A stretch of 64,000 nucleotides of DNA from UBA2882 sp045542735 (GTDB lineage Bacteria > Bacillota > Clostridia > Lachnospirales > Lachnospiraceae): contig JAZQLQ010000026.1 of NCBI GenBank assembly GCA_045542735.1, positions 310,001 through 374,000 of the forward strand, in the 5' to 3' direction. The notes under the pieces were generated by a model. The model did no database searches and was not told where the DNA came from. It was given only the letters and a program-made list of their open reading frames with translations. The first letter of the stretch is position 1. Every line of letters starts with the position of its first letter. Shown here piece after piece: positions 15,679 to 25,156 of the stretch. A program made the translations under genes and the position numbers.

Positions 15679-16755
15679 ATGAAAAAGATTAAAAAACAAA
15701 ATTTATTTGCAATTACAACGTTTTCATTACTTGGATTGATGATATTGGTGACCTTGAGCGGCGTTGGCATTTATCGTTTGCAAATGGCTACCATTGATTC
15801 GGCAGAAGAAGAGGAAGCATACATGGTGTATGACAAATATTTTGCATTGATCACCAGTGATGACAAAGCGGACTTTTGGCAGGATGTGTATACGGGAGCA
15901 AGTCAGAGCGGCGAAGAAATCGGTGATTATGTAGAGATATTTGCGCAGGATACGGGCGTGGAATATACATTGGAAGAACGCATGGATATTGCCATCGCTT
16001 CTAATGTGGACGGTATTATCGTAGAAGGTGAAGACAGTGCACTTTTAAAAGAAAAGATTGAAAAAGCATATAACAATAATATCCCGGTGGTAGTGGTCAG
16101 TGGTGATGTAACAGATAGTGAGCGCATCAGCTTTGTGGGTGTCAGCCGTTACGAGTTGGGACAAACCTATGGGAAACAGACCTGTGAACTGGCAAATCTT
16201 ATTTTAGAAGAGCGAAGAGAAAGCGGAGATAAACGGACGGACCTGAAGGTTATGGTATTAATCAGCAAGGAGGAGGATAGCGGACAGGATCTCTTGGTTT
16301 CCGGTATTCGAGAGGAAATCGCCAAATCTTATATTCTCAGTAACAGAATTGAGTTGCAGACCTATCCGGTTGATGATTTTGGTTCTTTTGCGGCAGAGGA
16401 ATCCATCCGCGATATTTTTATGGGAAAAGAGGATGCGCCGGATATTTTGATTTGTCTCAGTGAAATCTATACCACCTGTGCATATCAAGCAGTCATTGAT
16501 TACAACAAAGTAGGTGTTACCAATATTATCGGATACTATGATTCCGAAACAATCTTACATGGTATTGATAAAGAAATTATTTATTCCACGGTATCTATGG
16601 ATGCGGAGCAAATGGGACACTATAGCGCTACGGCGTTGTCCGAGTATCTGGATATGGGATACGCCAGTGAATATTTTACGGTAGATACCTATGTAGTAAA
16701 TAAAAATAATGTAAATAAATATTTGGGAGGGCAGAATGAACAAACTCAAGAGTAA
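15679..16755 (+). CDS. Membrane-anchored sugar-binding sensor protein (XylFII-like)
   Basis: A 358-residue periplasmic-binding-type protein (sugar-binding family 4, LacI-like fold). An N-terminal hydrophobic helix (residues ~8-30, no lipobox cysteine) anchors it to the outer membrane face. The ligand-binding region shows IAIASNVDGIIVEG, NNNIPVVVVSGDV and SYE/SVSMD-type segments. It overlaps the LytS-type kinase by 20 bases and lies before the YesN-type regulator. In Clostridium beijerinckii an XylFII protein works this way with LytS/YesN in D-xylose sensing. By analogy it should present sugar to the kinase; the sugar is not known. The ATG at 15679 follows GAGGAAC; upstream ATGs lie inside the previous gene. 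Confidence 0.8.
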   Translation: MKKIKKQNLFAITTFSLLGLMILVTLSGVGIYRLQMATIDSAEEEEAYMVYDKYFALITSDDKADFWQDVYTGASQSGEEIGDYVEIFAQDTGVEYTLEERMDIAIASNVDGIIVEGEDSALLKEKIEKAYNNNIPVVVVSGDVTDSERISFVGVSRYELGQTYGKQTCELANLILEERRESGDKRTDLKVMVLISKEEDSGQDLLVSGIREEIAKSYILSNRIELQTYPVDDFGSFAAEESIRDIFMGKEDAPDILICLSEIYTTCAYQAVIDYNKVGVTNIIGYYDSETILHGIDKEIIYSTVSMDAEQMGHYSATALSEYLDMGYASEYFTVDTYVVNKNNVNKYLGGQNEQTQE

Positions 16756-18241
16756 ATTTAAAAGTCTGCCGCTCCAGACAAAGTTAGTGGCGGTATATTG
16801 TTTTACCACATTGTTGATATTGTCAATCAATTTGTTCATGTATAGCAATATCAATAATATTCTGGGAAGATTGGACCAGATCTATGTCAGTAACATCAAT
16901 CTTAATGAGCTTTCGGATTCCTTGGAACAGGTACAAGGCAGTCTGAATAATTATCTGAATACAAAGACAACTGATGCCATGGATGGGTATTATAAGGCAT
17001 ATCAGGATTATACCGAGCAGTTGGAGAAACTGAATGATGAAGTGACGGGAAATGAGTCCCTTCGTATGGAGCGGAATATTAAAGAAATGTCTTTGCAATA
17101 TCTGGAATTGACAGATCGTGCCATAGAAGCCAAACGTGGACGGAATGTAGAAAAATACCGGGCGTACAGTGAAGAGGCTGATGAGATATATGGTTATATC
17201 ACCACGTATATCAATAGCTTAAATAATCAACAGTTTAAAAGTAATTCGGCCAGCTATTCGGTATTGTCGGTAACCCTGCGTTATGTGGAGATAATAAACA
17301 CCTTGGTTTTGGTGGCTGTGGCAGTGATTAATGTATTGTTGGTTATCATGGTGATCCGAAATATTACCAAACCTTTAAAGACCTTGTCGGAAGTAGCCAA
17401 TCAGGTAGCAGAGGGTAACTTGAACGTAGAAATGACAGAAGCGGATTCCAAAGATGAGGTGGGAGTGGTAACCAATACCTTTAATCAGATGATTGTCAGC
17501 ATCCGCAACAATATTGATAAGCTAAAAGAAAGTATGGAGAACGAGCGTGTTTTAAAAGAGAAAGAGTTGATGATGGAAACACACTTAAAGGACGCTCAGC
17601 TTAAATACCTTCAGGCACAGATTAATCCACATTTTCTGTTTAACACCTTAAATGCGGGTGCGCAGCTTGCTATGATGGAGGATGCAGACCGCACCTATGA
17701 ATATATCCAAAATGTAGCGGACTTTTTCCGTTACAATATTAAAAAGAACCATGACAGCGTAACCTTGCGGGAAGAATTGGAGATGGTAGATAACTATATC
17801 TACATTTTAAATGTAAGATTTTCCGGTGAGATTCATTATGAAAAACATGTTGATGAAGGATTGGAAAATATTTCGGTGCCGGTTATGATCCTGCAACCTA
17901 TTGTGGAAAACAGTGTCAATTATGGAATCCGTGATATTGGTTGGGAAGGAAAAATTTGTCTCTCTGTATACAAAGAGGATGCTTTTGCTTATATTGCTAT
18001 TGAAGATAACGGCATTGGAATCGAGCAGGAGAAAATCAATAAGATTATTTCTTCCGAGCTCAAAGAAAGTGATGTAAACGGAGATTCTAATGGTATTGGT
18101 CTGGATAATGTTATTGGCAGAGTGAAGCTTTATTATGACAGGGATGATGTATTTGAAATCAGCAGTCCGGGCCCTAATAAAGGAACGAAAGTGGTTATCC
18201 GTATTCCGCTGAAGGATGAAAAGGAGGCATTACATGTATAA
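16736..18241 (+). CDS. LytS/YesM-type sensor histidine kinase
   Basis: A 501-residue membrane kinase. Membrane helices at ~15-37 and ~185-207 enclose an external helical domain, followed by HAMP (~207-262), a coiled coil, and a His_kinase domain with the phosphoacceptor His299 in QINPHFLFNTL. The ATPase part has PVMILQPIVENSVNYG and IEDNGIGIEQE. It would phosphorylate the overlapping YesN-type regulator. The external domain is short and helical, so ligand input probably comes from the membrane-anchored binding protein just upstream. Translational overlaps on both sides (20 and 8 bases) point to fixed stoichiometry. Confidence 0.92.
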   Translation: MNKLKSKFKSLPLQTKLVAVYCFTTLLILSINLFMYSNINNILGRLDQIYVSNINLNELSDSLEQVQGSLNNYLNTKTTDAMDGYYKAYQDYTEQLEKLNDEVTGNESLRMERNIKEMSLQYLELTDRAIEAKRGRNVEKYRAYSEEADEIYGYITTYINSLNNQQFKSNSASYSVLSVTLRYVEIINTLVLVAVAVINVLLVIMVIRNITKPLKTLSEVANQVAEGNLNVEMTEADSKDEVGVVTNTFNQMIVSIRNNIDKLKESMENERVLKEKELMMETHLKDAQLKYLQAQINPHFLFNTLNAGAQLAMMEDADRTYEYIQNVADFFRYNIKKNHDSVTLREELEMVDNYIYILNVRFSGEIHYEKHVDEGLENISVPVMILQPIVENSVNYGIRDIGWEGKICLSVYKEDAFAYIAIEDNGIGIEQEKINKIISSELKESDVNGDSNGIGLDNVIGRVKLYYDRDDVFEISSPGPNKGTKVVIRIPLKDEKEALHV

Positions 18242-19841
18242 AATCATGTTGGCAGATGACGAGGGAATTGTAATTGATTCTCTGAAGTTTATTATAGAAA
18301 AAGAATTTGGAGATTGTTGTCAGATTGAATTTGCCAAGACCGGACGAAATGTCATCGAACTGGCAGAAAACTTCCGTCCTGACATTGCTTTTATGGATAT
18401 TCAGATGCCGGGTATTAACGGTATTGAGGCAATGCGTGAGATTCGCCAAAATAATGGGAATACCATTTTTATCGTCATGTCTGCCTATGATAAATTTGAC
18501 TATGCAAAAGAGGCAATCAATTTGGGCGTTTTGGAATACCTCAATAAGCCTGTTGAAAAAAATAAGATTATAGAAGTTTTGAAGCGTGCCATGTCTATGA
18601 TTGACAAAGAACGTGAGAAGCGTAGCCAGGAATTACTAATCCGCGAGAGGATGGAAACGGTCGTCCCCATCATTGAAAATGGCTTGATTTATAGCCTTTT
18701 ATTTCAGGAATATTTTGAAGAGGACGTGGAAAACTTCAAGAATTTGCTGGAATTGAAGGAAGATTATTGTTATATGGGTGTGTTGGTCTTTGGTGAAAAC
18801 CAGATAGGAAATCACATGACCAATGCTGTAGGCACATCTGTGCGGATTCAAAATCATTACACGGAAGTGCGAGAAATCGTCCGGGGATATTTTAAATGTA
18901 TTATGAGCTCGGTTATGGCAAATAAAATCGCAATTTTGATTCCGGTAGCAGAGCACGGGGATGATTATAATGAGCGTATTGCTGTGATTGACAAAGCCCG
19001 CGAAATGGTGCGCAAGTTAAGAAGCCGTATGGATATTTCTTTCCGTATGGGATTTGGTCATAGCGGACGTCTGCGGGATGCCATGAAATCTTATAATGAA
19101 GCCTTACGTGCATTGATTCAGTCCGAGGGTAGCGTGGCGCATGTGGATGATATTCCGGTGGGATGCGATTATGAAGAGAATTATCCGGTAGAGACAGAAC
19201 ATGAGATTTTTGAGCAGACTGAAAAAGGGAATATCGAGAGGCAGCAATCAGCGGTTAACCGTTATTTTGATTGGATGATTGAAAACTATGGTGATTGTGA
19301 AACAGATATTTTGTTGAAGGTATTAGAGTTTGTGCTTCGTGCAGAAAAGATTGGATATGAGGGTAGTGCCAAAACTTATCGTTTCCAATCAAGACAGGAA
19401 TACCTTCCTACATTGATGGGGATGAACGGAGATATAGAACGTCTCAGAGGATGGTTTCTGGACAAGATGTCTGCAGCGGTGCGTGATGTGGCAAATAATA
19501 AAGAGGCGCAATCCAATGGTGTTGTAGCAAAGGCAAAAACCTATATCAACGCCAATTTCCATAAAGAAATCTCACTGGATGATGTATCCCGTGAGGTAGA
19601 GATCAGTCCTTATTATTTCAGTAAAATATTCAAGGAAGAAACAGGTGAAAACTTTATTGAATATGTGACGGCTATCCGCATGGAGAAGGCAAAAGAACTA
19701 TTGCAGAATTCTTCTTTGTCCATGAAGGAAATTTGTGCACAAGTCGGCTATGCCGATCCAAACTACTTCAGCCGTACATTTAAGAAAAATGTTGGTGTGA
19801 CTCCTACGGAGTATAAGGAGGGGAAAACAGATGAAAGGTAA
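18234..19841 (+). CDS. YesN-type response regulator with AraC DNA-binding domain
   Basis: A 535-residue regulator. An N-terminal receiver has the acidic pair DDEG at 8-11 and phosphoacceptor Asp55 in FMDIQMPG. A long middle region is followed by a C-terminal AraC domain (~430-530) with ISLDDVSREVEISPYYFSK and MKEICAQVGYADPNYFSRTF. It should be phosphorylated by the LytS-type kinase and activate the downstream sugar-uptake genes. I chose ATG 18234, which has AAGGAGG 8 bases upstream; it overlaps the kinase end by 8 bases. The next binding-protein gene overlaps its end by 11 bases. Confidence 0.92.
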   Translation: MYKIMLADDEGIVIDSLKFIIEKEFGDCCQIEFAKTGRNVIELAENFRPDIAFMDIQMPGINGIEAMREIRQNNGNTIFIVMSAYDKFDYAKEAINLGVLEYLNKPVEKNKIIEVLKRAMSMIDKEREKRSQELLIRERMETVVPIIENGLIYSLLFQEYFEEDVENFKNLLELKEDYCYMGVLVFGENQIGNHMTNAVGTSVRIQNHYTEVREIVRGYFKCIMSSVMANKIAILIPVAEHGDDYNERIAVIDKAREMVRKLRSRMDISFRMGFGHSGRLRDAMKSYNEALRALIQSEGSVAHVDDIPVGCDYEENYPVETEHEIFEQTEKGNIERQQSAVNRYFDWMIENYGDCETDILLKVLEFVLRAEKIGYEGSAKTYRFQSRQEYLPTLMGMNGDIERLRGWFLDKMSAAVRDVANNKEAQSNGVVAKAKTYINANFHKEISLDDVSREVEISPYYFSKIFKEETGENFIEYVTAIRMEKAKELLQNSSLSMKEICAQVGYADPNYFSRTFKKNVGVTPTEYKEGKTDER

Positions 19842-20874
19842 AAGATGGTTGTCGGTGCTGCTGGTACTGATTATGACGGCCTTTACCGTTGCCTGCTCTG
19901 CGGTAGATGAGCAGGAGGTTCAAAAGGAAACTGATGATGGCAAGATCCAGATTGGAATTTGTTTTGATTCTTATTTAATTGAACGATGGGAAAGAGACCG
20001 GGATGTATTTGTGTCCAGGGCAAAAGAATTGGGTGCGGAAGTCAATGTACAAAATGCCAATGGCGATCCGGCGGAACAGATTGCGCGTATCGAGTATTTT
20101 ATAGAGAAAGAAATGGATGTTATTGTCATTGTCAGCATTGATTCCGATGGTTTGTCGGAGGTCGTGCAGAAGGCAAAAGATAGAGGTGTTGTTGTGATTG
20201 CATATGACCGTATGATTCATAATGCCAATGTGGATCTGTATGTTTCTTTTGATAATGAAATGGTAGGCACCATGATGGGTGAAGCTATGGTGGCGCAAGG
20301 TATGCCTCATAAAAAAGTACTGATGCTGGCGGGTCCCACATCGGATAGTAATGTAGAATTACTAAACCGTGGATTTATGCAAGTAATGGAGCAAAATGGT
20401 GTTGAGGTGGTCGACATTATGCATGCTGACGGATGGAAACCGGAATATGCTTCGGATTATATTTACAATCATGAATCCGTATTAGATGAAGTAGACGGCA
20501 TTATGTGTGGCAATGATAGTTTGGCGACTCATACCGTGCGGGTGCTGGCGGAGAAGCGCAAAGCCGGAAGTATCTATGTGACAGGGCAGGATGCAGATCT
20601 GGAAGCTTGTCAGAGAGTTGTGGAAGGGACGCAGTTAATGACGGTGTATAAGCCGGTAGAAAAACAGGCGGCAGCAGCGGCAGAATGTGCCATTGCCATG
20701 GCAAAGGGAGAGGAAGCGCCGGGGGTAAATGCAGCGATATCAGATGGCACTTATGATATTCCCAGTATTATTTTAGAACCGATAGCGGTTAACAAGGACA
20801 ATATAGATGAAGTCATCATAGGCAGTGGGTTTCATACTGCTGATGAAGTGTATCTGAATGTGGCAAATGATTGA
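19831..20874 (+). CDS. Sugar-binding lipoprotein (XylF/RbsB-type)
   Basis: A 347-residue extracellular binding protein. The signal peptide ends in the lipobox TVAC with Cys22. The LacI-like ligand domain shows QIGICFDSYLIERWERDRD, MDVIVIVSIDSDGL, VVVIAYDRMI and GIMCGNDSLATHTV. It is close to D-xylose-binding proteins in pattern. It overlaps the response regulator gene, unlike the strongly expressed ChvE-like protein downstream. It may therefore be a low-level binding protein that takes part in sensing, or an alternative subunit for the GguAB-type transporter. Sugar specificity cannot be read from sequence. Confidence 0.85.
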   Translation: MKGKRWLSVLLVLIMTAFTVACSAVDEQEVQKETDDGKIQIGICFDSYLIERWERDRDVFVSRAKELGAEVNVQNANGDPAEQIARIEYFIEKEMDVIVIVSIDSDGLSEVVQKAKDRGVVVIAYDRMIHNANVDLYVSFDNEMVGTMMGEAMVAQGMPHKKVLMLAGPTSDSNVELLNRGFMQVMEQNGVEVVDIMHADGWKPEYASDYIYNHESVLDEVDGIMCGNDSLATHTVRVLAEKRKAGSIYVTGQDADLEACQRVVEGTQLMTVYKPVEKQAAAAAECAIAMAKGEEAPGVNAAISDGTYDIPSIILEPIAVNKDNIDEVIIGSGFHTADEVYLNVAND

Positions 20875-20974
20875 TAGCATTTTTTTGAGAAAAACAAAAA
20901 GTGGTGCAAAATAGTGCTAGCGGATCAGAATTTGCACGTGCACGCTTTTTGAAAAATCCAGAAATTCGCAAACA

Positions 20975-20999
20975 TTTACTATTTGTACTGTGTTATATT
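20975..20999 (+). promoter_or_regulatory. Probable promoter of the sugar ABC transporter
   Basis: TGTTATATT at 20991-20999 is an extended -10. The only -35-like hexamer near (TTTACT at 20975) is too close, so activation by a bound regulator is likely. Upstream, GTGC-containing repeats and a TGCACGTGCA palindrome at about 20933-20942 are candidate sites for the YesN-type regulator. A long leader of about 65 bases follows, then AGGGAGG before the ATG. Confidence 0.45.
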
Positions 21000-21069
21000 A
21001 AAAACGTAGTAAGGAAGCAGTGAGGCTTCCGAGTGAAAAACTATAATTATTTAAGGGAGGATTTCTAGA

Positions 21070-22146
21070 ATGAAAAAGAAATTACTTAGCGCATTACTTA
21101 GTGTTGCAATGGTAGCAAGCTTATTAGTTGGTTGTGGCGGTTCCGAAGGTGCAGCTGCAAATGCTGATGGCAAATTAATCGGTGTTTCAATGCCTACAAA
21201 AGATTTACAGCGTTGGAACCAGGATGGTCAGAACATGAAAGCTGAGTTAGAGGCTGCTGGATACCAGGTTGATCTTCAGTACGCTTCCAACGATATTCCT
21301 ACACAGGTTTCCCAGATCGAAAACATGATCGCCGGTGGATGTGAATTATTAGTTATCGCTTCTATCGATGGTGATTCCTTAGGAACAGTTTTACAGCAGG
21401 CTAAAGAGCAGGATATCGACGTTATCGCTTATGACCGTTTGATCATGAACTCCGATGCTGTAACATACTACGCAACATTCGACAACTACTTAGTTGGTCA
21501 GACACAGGGTAACTACATTGTAGAGACATTAGATCTTGAAAATGCAGCTGGTCCTTTCAACTTAGAGTTAGTAACTGGTGACCCCGGTGACAACAACGTT
21601 AACTTCTTCTTCGGCGGTGCTATGGATGTATTACAGCCTTACATCGATTCCGGTAAATTAGTAGTTAAATCCGGTCAGGTTGACAAAGCTGACGTAGCTA
21701 CAGCTAACTGGGCAACAGACGCTGCACAGGCTAGATTTGAAGCAATCATCTCCTCTTACTACTCTGATGGAACAAACTTAGACGTAGTACTTGCTTCCAA
21801 CGACTCCACAGCTTTAGGTGTTGCAAACGCATTAGAAGCTAACTATACAGGTACATGGCCTATCATCACAGGTCAGGACTGTGACGTTGCTAACGTTAAA
21901 AACATCATTGCTGGAAAACAGTCTATGTCCGTATTCAAAGATACACGTGACTTAGCAAGCAAAGTTGTAGAAATGGTTGACTGCATCATGACAGGCAAAG
22001 AGATTGAAGGTCTTGACACAACCACATACGACAACGGCACAGGAATTATTCCTTCTTACCTCTGCACACCTGTATTCGCAGATGTTAATAACTACAAAGA
22101 ACTCTTAATCGATTCCGGTTATTACAAAGAGGAAGACTTACAGTAA
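21070..22146 (+). CDS. chvE: ChvE-like multiple-monosaccharide-binding lipoprotein
   Basis: A 358-residue extracellular binding protein with lipobox LLVGC (Cys22). It matches ChvE closely along its length: SQIENMIAGG, ELLVIASIDGDSL, DVIAYDRLIMNS, TYYATFDNYLVGQTQ, then FNLELVTGDPGDNNVNFFF, SGKLVVKSGQ, and an end in DSGYYKEEDLQ. Members bind several aldoses such as glucose, galactose, xylose and arabinose. Codon use is strongly biased, as in fba, so it is probably one of the most expressed genes here. It heads a three-gene transporter operon; a stem-loop separates it from the ATPase gene. Confidence 0.9.
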   Translation: MKKKLLSALLSVAMVASLLVGCGGSEGAAANADGKLIGVSMPTKDLQRWNQDGQNMKAELEAAGYQVDLQYASNDIPTQVSQIENMIAGGCELLVIASIDGDSLGTVLQQAKEQDIDVIAYDRLIMNSDAVTYYATFDNYLVGQTQGNYIVETLDLENAAGPFNLELVTGDPGDNNVNFFFGGAMDVLQPYIDSGKLVVKSGQVDKADVATANWATDAAQARFEAIISSYYSDGTNLDVVLASNDSTALGVANALEANYTGTWPIITGQDCDVANVKNIIAGKQSMSVFKDTRDLASKVVEMVDCIMTGKEIEGLDTTTYDNGTGIIPSYLCTPVFADVNNYKELLIDSGYYKEEDLQ

Positions 22147-22170
22147 TTTAAATTTCATAAAAGAATGAAT

Positions 22171-22194
22171 GCAGGCGGGAAATATCCCGCCTGC
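22171..22194 (+). other. Intercistronic stem-loop without U-tract
   Basis: GCAGGCGGGA, loop AATA, TCCCGCCTGC: a perfect 10-bp GC-rich stem 24 bases after the binding-protein stop. No T-run follows (TGAATTCATGG). It probably stabilises the 3' end of the binding-protein mRNA, or gives partial termination so that the binding protein is made in excess over ATPase and permease. Confidence 0.7.
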
Positions 22195-22263
22195 TGAATT
22201 CATGGATAGGTATTGTTGCTAAATAAGAATGGCAGAAGTTATTAGATATTGGGAGGGATACAA

Positions 22264-23796
22264 TTGGCGAAAGTATTACTTGAAATGAAAAATATCACCA
22301 AAACATTCCCCGGCGTTAAGGCTCTCGACAACGTTAATTTGAAAGTGGAAGAGGGCGAAATCCACGCTCTTGTAGGTGAGAACGGTGCTGGTAAATCCAC
22401 ACTGATGAACGTTTTAAGTGGTGTTTATCCTTACGGTTCATACGAAGGTGATATCGTTTATGACGGCGAAGTATGTAAATTCAATAAGATTAAAGACAGT
22501 GAGCAAAAAGGTATCGTAATCATTCACCAGGAGTTGGCATTGATTCCATATATGACAATTGGTGAAAATATGTTCCTTGGTAATGAGCGCGGTAGTAAAA
22601 TGGCTATTAACTGGAACGAGACACATGGTCTTGCAGAAAAATACTTAAAGATGGTTGGCTTAAAAGAGTCTTCCAGAACATTGATTAAAGACATTGGTAC
22701 AGGTAAACAGCAGTTGGTTGAGATTGCAAAAGCCTTGGCCAAAAATGCAAAACTTCTTATTTTGGATGAGCCGACAGCATCCTTGAATGAAACAGATTCT
22801 AAGGCATTGTTGGATTTGTTGCTCAAGTTCAAAAAAGAAGGTATGACTTCGATTATTATTTCTCATAAATTAAATGAGATTTCCTATGTAGCGGATAAAA
22901 TTACGGTTATTCGTGACGGTTCTACTATTGAGACTTTGGATAAGACAAAAGATGATATTTCCGAAGATCGTATTATCAAAGGTATGGTAGGTCGTGACTT
23001 AACCGACCGTTTCCCTAAGAGAACCGAGAAAAATATCGGCGAGATCAACATGGAGATTAAGGATTGGACAGTATATCATCCGATCTATACCGAGCGTAAG
23101 GTTGTTGACGGTGTCAACATGAATGTACGTAAAGGTGAAGTAGTTGGTATCTCCGGTTTGATGGGTGCGGGACGTACAGAGCTTGCTATGAGTGTATTCG
23201 GACGCAGCTATGGTACAGGTATTTCCGGTCAGGTTATTATTAATGGTAAAGAAGTACATATGAAGTCGGTAAGCGACGCTATTAAAAATAAACTGGCTTA
23301 TGTAACAGAAGATAGAAAAGGAAACGGACTTGTTCTTTCCAATTCCATTAAGATCAACACGACAATGGCAAATCTTGCGGCAGTAAGTAAAAACACTGTC
23401 ATTAACAAAGATAAAGAATATGCCGTAGCAGTTGATTACAAAGAAAAATTAAGAACGAAATGCCCAAGTGTAGAGCAGAATGTAGGTAACTTATCTGGTG
23501 GTAACCAGCAGAAAGTACTTCTTGCAAAATGGATGTTTACAAATCCTGATGTATTAATTTTAGATGAGCCTACCCGTGGTATTGACGTAGGCGCAAAATA
23601 TGAGATTTATTGCATCATCAACCAGTTGGTTGCAGAAGGCAAATCCGTAATTATGATTTCTTCCGAGCTTCCTGAAGTTCTTGGTATGTGTGATCGTATC
23701 TACATCATGAATGAAGGTAAGATGGTTGGTGAAGTGACTGCAGAGGAAGCTTCCCAGGAAGTTATTATGTCCCATATTTTGAAATCCACAAAATAA
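22264..23796 (+). CDS. gguA: Sugar ABC transporter ATP-binding protein (GguA/MmsA-type)
   Basis: A 510-residue ATPase with two fused ABC domains, typical of monosaccharide importers. The first has Walker A GENGAGKST at 38-46, a degenerate signature (GTGKQQLVEIAKA) and Walker B LLILDEPTA. The second has the altered Walker A GLMGAGRTEL and signature LSGGNQQKV with LILDEPTRGIDVG. I use TTG 22264 as start because GGGAGGG lies 7-12 bases upstream. An ATG at 22285 would cut the first strand and lacks a ribosome site. It partners the ChvE-like protein and the permease; the mgl/xyl/ggu names are hard to separate by sequence. Confidence 0.9.
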   Translation: MAKVLLEMKNITKTFPGVKALDNVNLKVEEGEIHALVGENGAGKSTLMNVLSGVYPYGSYEGDIVYDGEVCKFNKIKDSEQKGIVIIHQELALIPYMTIGENMFLGNERGSKMAINWNETHGLAEKYLKMVGLKESSRTLIKDIGTGKQQLVEIAKALAKNAKLLILDEPTASLNETDSKALLDLLLKFKKEGMTSIIISHKLNEISYVADKITVIRDGSTIETLDKTKDDISEDRIIKGMVGRDLTDRFPKRTEKNIGEINMEIKDWTVYHPIYTERKVVDGVNMNVRKGEVVGISGLMGAGRTELAMSVFGRSYGTGISGQVIINGKEVHMKSVSDAIKNKLAYVTEDRKGNGLVLSNSIKINTTMANLAAVSKNTVINKDKEYAVAVDYKEKLRTKCPSVEQNVGNLSGGNQQKVLLAKWMFTNPDVLILDEPTRGIDVGAKYEIYCIINQLVAEGKSVIMISSELPEVLGMCDRIYIMNEGKMVGEVTAEEASQEVIMSHILKSTK

Positions 23797-23819
23797 AACA
23801 GTAAAGGAGCGTAAATAAA

Positions 23820-24989
23820 ATGGATAAAGCAAAAGTTATGACTATTGTCAAAAAATATACCATGATTATGGTACTGGTTATCGTTACACTTTTCTTTGGA
23901 TGGTTTACCCAAGGGAAAATATTCCTTCCTCAGAACATTACAAACTTAATTTCTCAGAATGCATACGTATTTGTACTGGCAACCGGTATGTTGCTTTGTA
24001 TCTTAACCGGTGGTAACATCGACCTTTCCGTAGGTAGTGTTGTTTGTTTTGCAGGTGCAGTAGGAGCAACCATGATGGATAAGGGTGCAAACTCCGTAGC
24101 TGCAGTACTTGCTATGTTAGCAATCGGTTTATTAATCGGTTCCATTCAGGCTGTATGTATTGCTTATATCAAGGTACCGCCTTTCATTACCACATTGGCA
24201 GGTATGTTGGCATTCAGAGGTCTTTCCAACGTAGTATTAAACGGTATGACAGTTTCTGTTACAGATGAAGGTTTCCAGAAAGTATTCGGTGGTGGAGCAA
24301 ATTGTTATGTACCTGATTTCTTCGGCATGGAAGGTTTCAACTTAACATGTATGTTGTTTGGTGTGATTGCTTGTGTTATCTACGTAGCAGTACAGGTTAG
24401 TAACCGTGTAACCAGAGTGAAAAAAGGCTATGAAGTAGAAGGCTTAACAGGTATGATTATTCAGACTGCAGTAATCTGTGCAGTAATCTTGGTTATTACA
24501 TTCCAGCTTGCACGTTACAAAGGTATTCCTACTTCCTTACTTTGGGTATTGTTAGTAGTATTAATCTACGGCTACATTACATCCAAAACCACAATTGGTC
24601 GTTACTTCTATGCAGTAGGTGGTAACGAAAAAGCAACAAAGCTTTCCGGTATCAATACAAACAGAGTATACTTCTTGGCATATGCTAACATGGGTCTCTT
24701 GGCAGGTCTTGCAGGTGTCTTGACAATCGCTCGTTTGACAAGTGCTCAGCCTACATATGGTCAGAACTACGAGATGGATGCTATCGGTTCTTGTTTCATC
24801 GGTGGTGCTTCCGCATACGGTGGAACCGGTACAGTTCCCGGCGTTATCATCGGTGCCGTACTTATGGGTATCATCAACTTGGGTATGTCCATCATGGGTG
24901 TAGACAGTAACTGGCAGAGAGTTGTAAAAGGTGTTGTATTATTAGCAGCAGTTATTTTCGACGTAGTTACAAAGAAAGAAAGCAAATAA
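23820..24989 (+). CDS. gguB: Sugar ABC transporter permease (GguB/MmsB-type)
   Basis: A 389-residue integral membrane protein of the BPD_transp_2 permease family with about ten hydrophobic helices. LCILTGGNIDLSVGSVV near residue 60 and AYGGTGTVPGVIIGAVLMG near residue 330 are hallmark segments; YFYAVGGNEKATKLSGI is the ATPase-contact EAA-like region. It forms the membrane channel for the ChvE-like binding protein and the double ATPase. AAAGGAGCG precedes the ATG, 23 bases after the ATPase stop, and a terminator follows. Confidence 0.92.
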   Translation: MDKAKVMTIVKKYTMIMVLVIVTLFFGWFTQGKIFLPQNITNLISQNAYVFVLATGMLLCILTGGNIDLSVGSVVCFAGAVGATMMDKGANSVAAVLAMLAIGLLIGSIQAVCIAYIKVPPFITTLAGMLAFRGLSNVVLNGMTVSVTDEGFQKVFGGGANCYVPDFFGMEGFNLTCMLFGVIACVIYVAVQVSNRVTRVKKGYEVEGLTGMIIQTAVICAVILVITFQLARYKGIPTSLLWVLLVVLIYGYITSKTTIGRYFYAVGGNEKATKLSGINTNRVYFLAYANMGLLAGLAGVLTIARLTSAQPTYGQNYEMDAIGSCFIGGASAYGGTGTVPGVIIGAVLMGIINLGMSIMGVDSNWQRVVKGVVLLAAVIFDVVTKKESK

Positions 24990-25014
24990 GAGATATTCCA
25001 ATATCTAATGAAAG

Positions 25015-25048
25015 GATCTCTCGTCTTCGGGCGAGGGGTCTTTTTTTG
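25015..25048 (+). terminator. Terminator of the sugar transporter operon
   Basis: GATCTCTCGTC, loop TTCG, GGCGAGGGGTC followed by TTTTTTT. The stem uses some G-T pairs but is long and has a full U-tract. Confidence 0.85.
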
Positions 25049-25156
25049 TCGAGGAGACACGAATCATATCTCTTTGATAGTCACAGTTTTCAAATATGGA
25101 TATCTGTGCTAAAATACGGAATGTAGGAAATTATTTTTAGAAAATAGGAAAACAAG

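Noticed and set aside
20975..20999. Normal -35/-10 promoter TTTACT/TATATT
   Set aside because: The spacer would be 13 bases, too short; the extended -10 with activator control is preferred.
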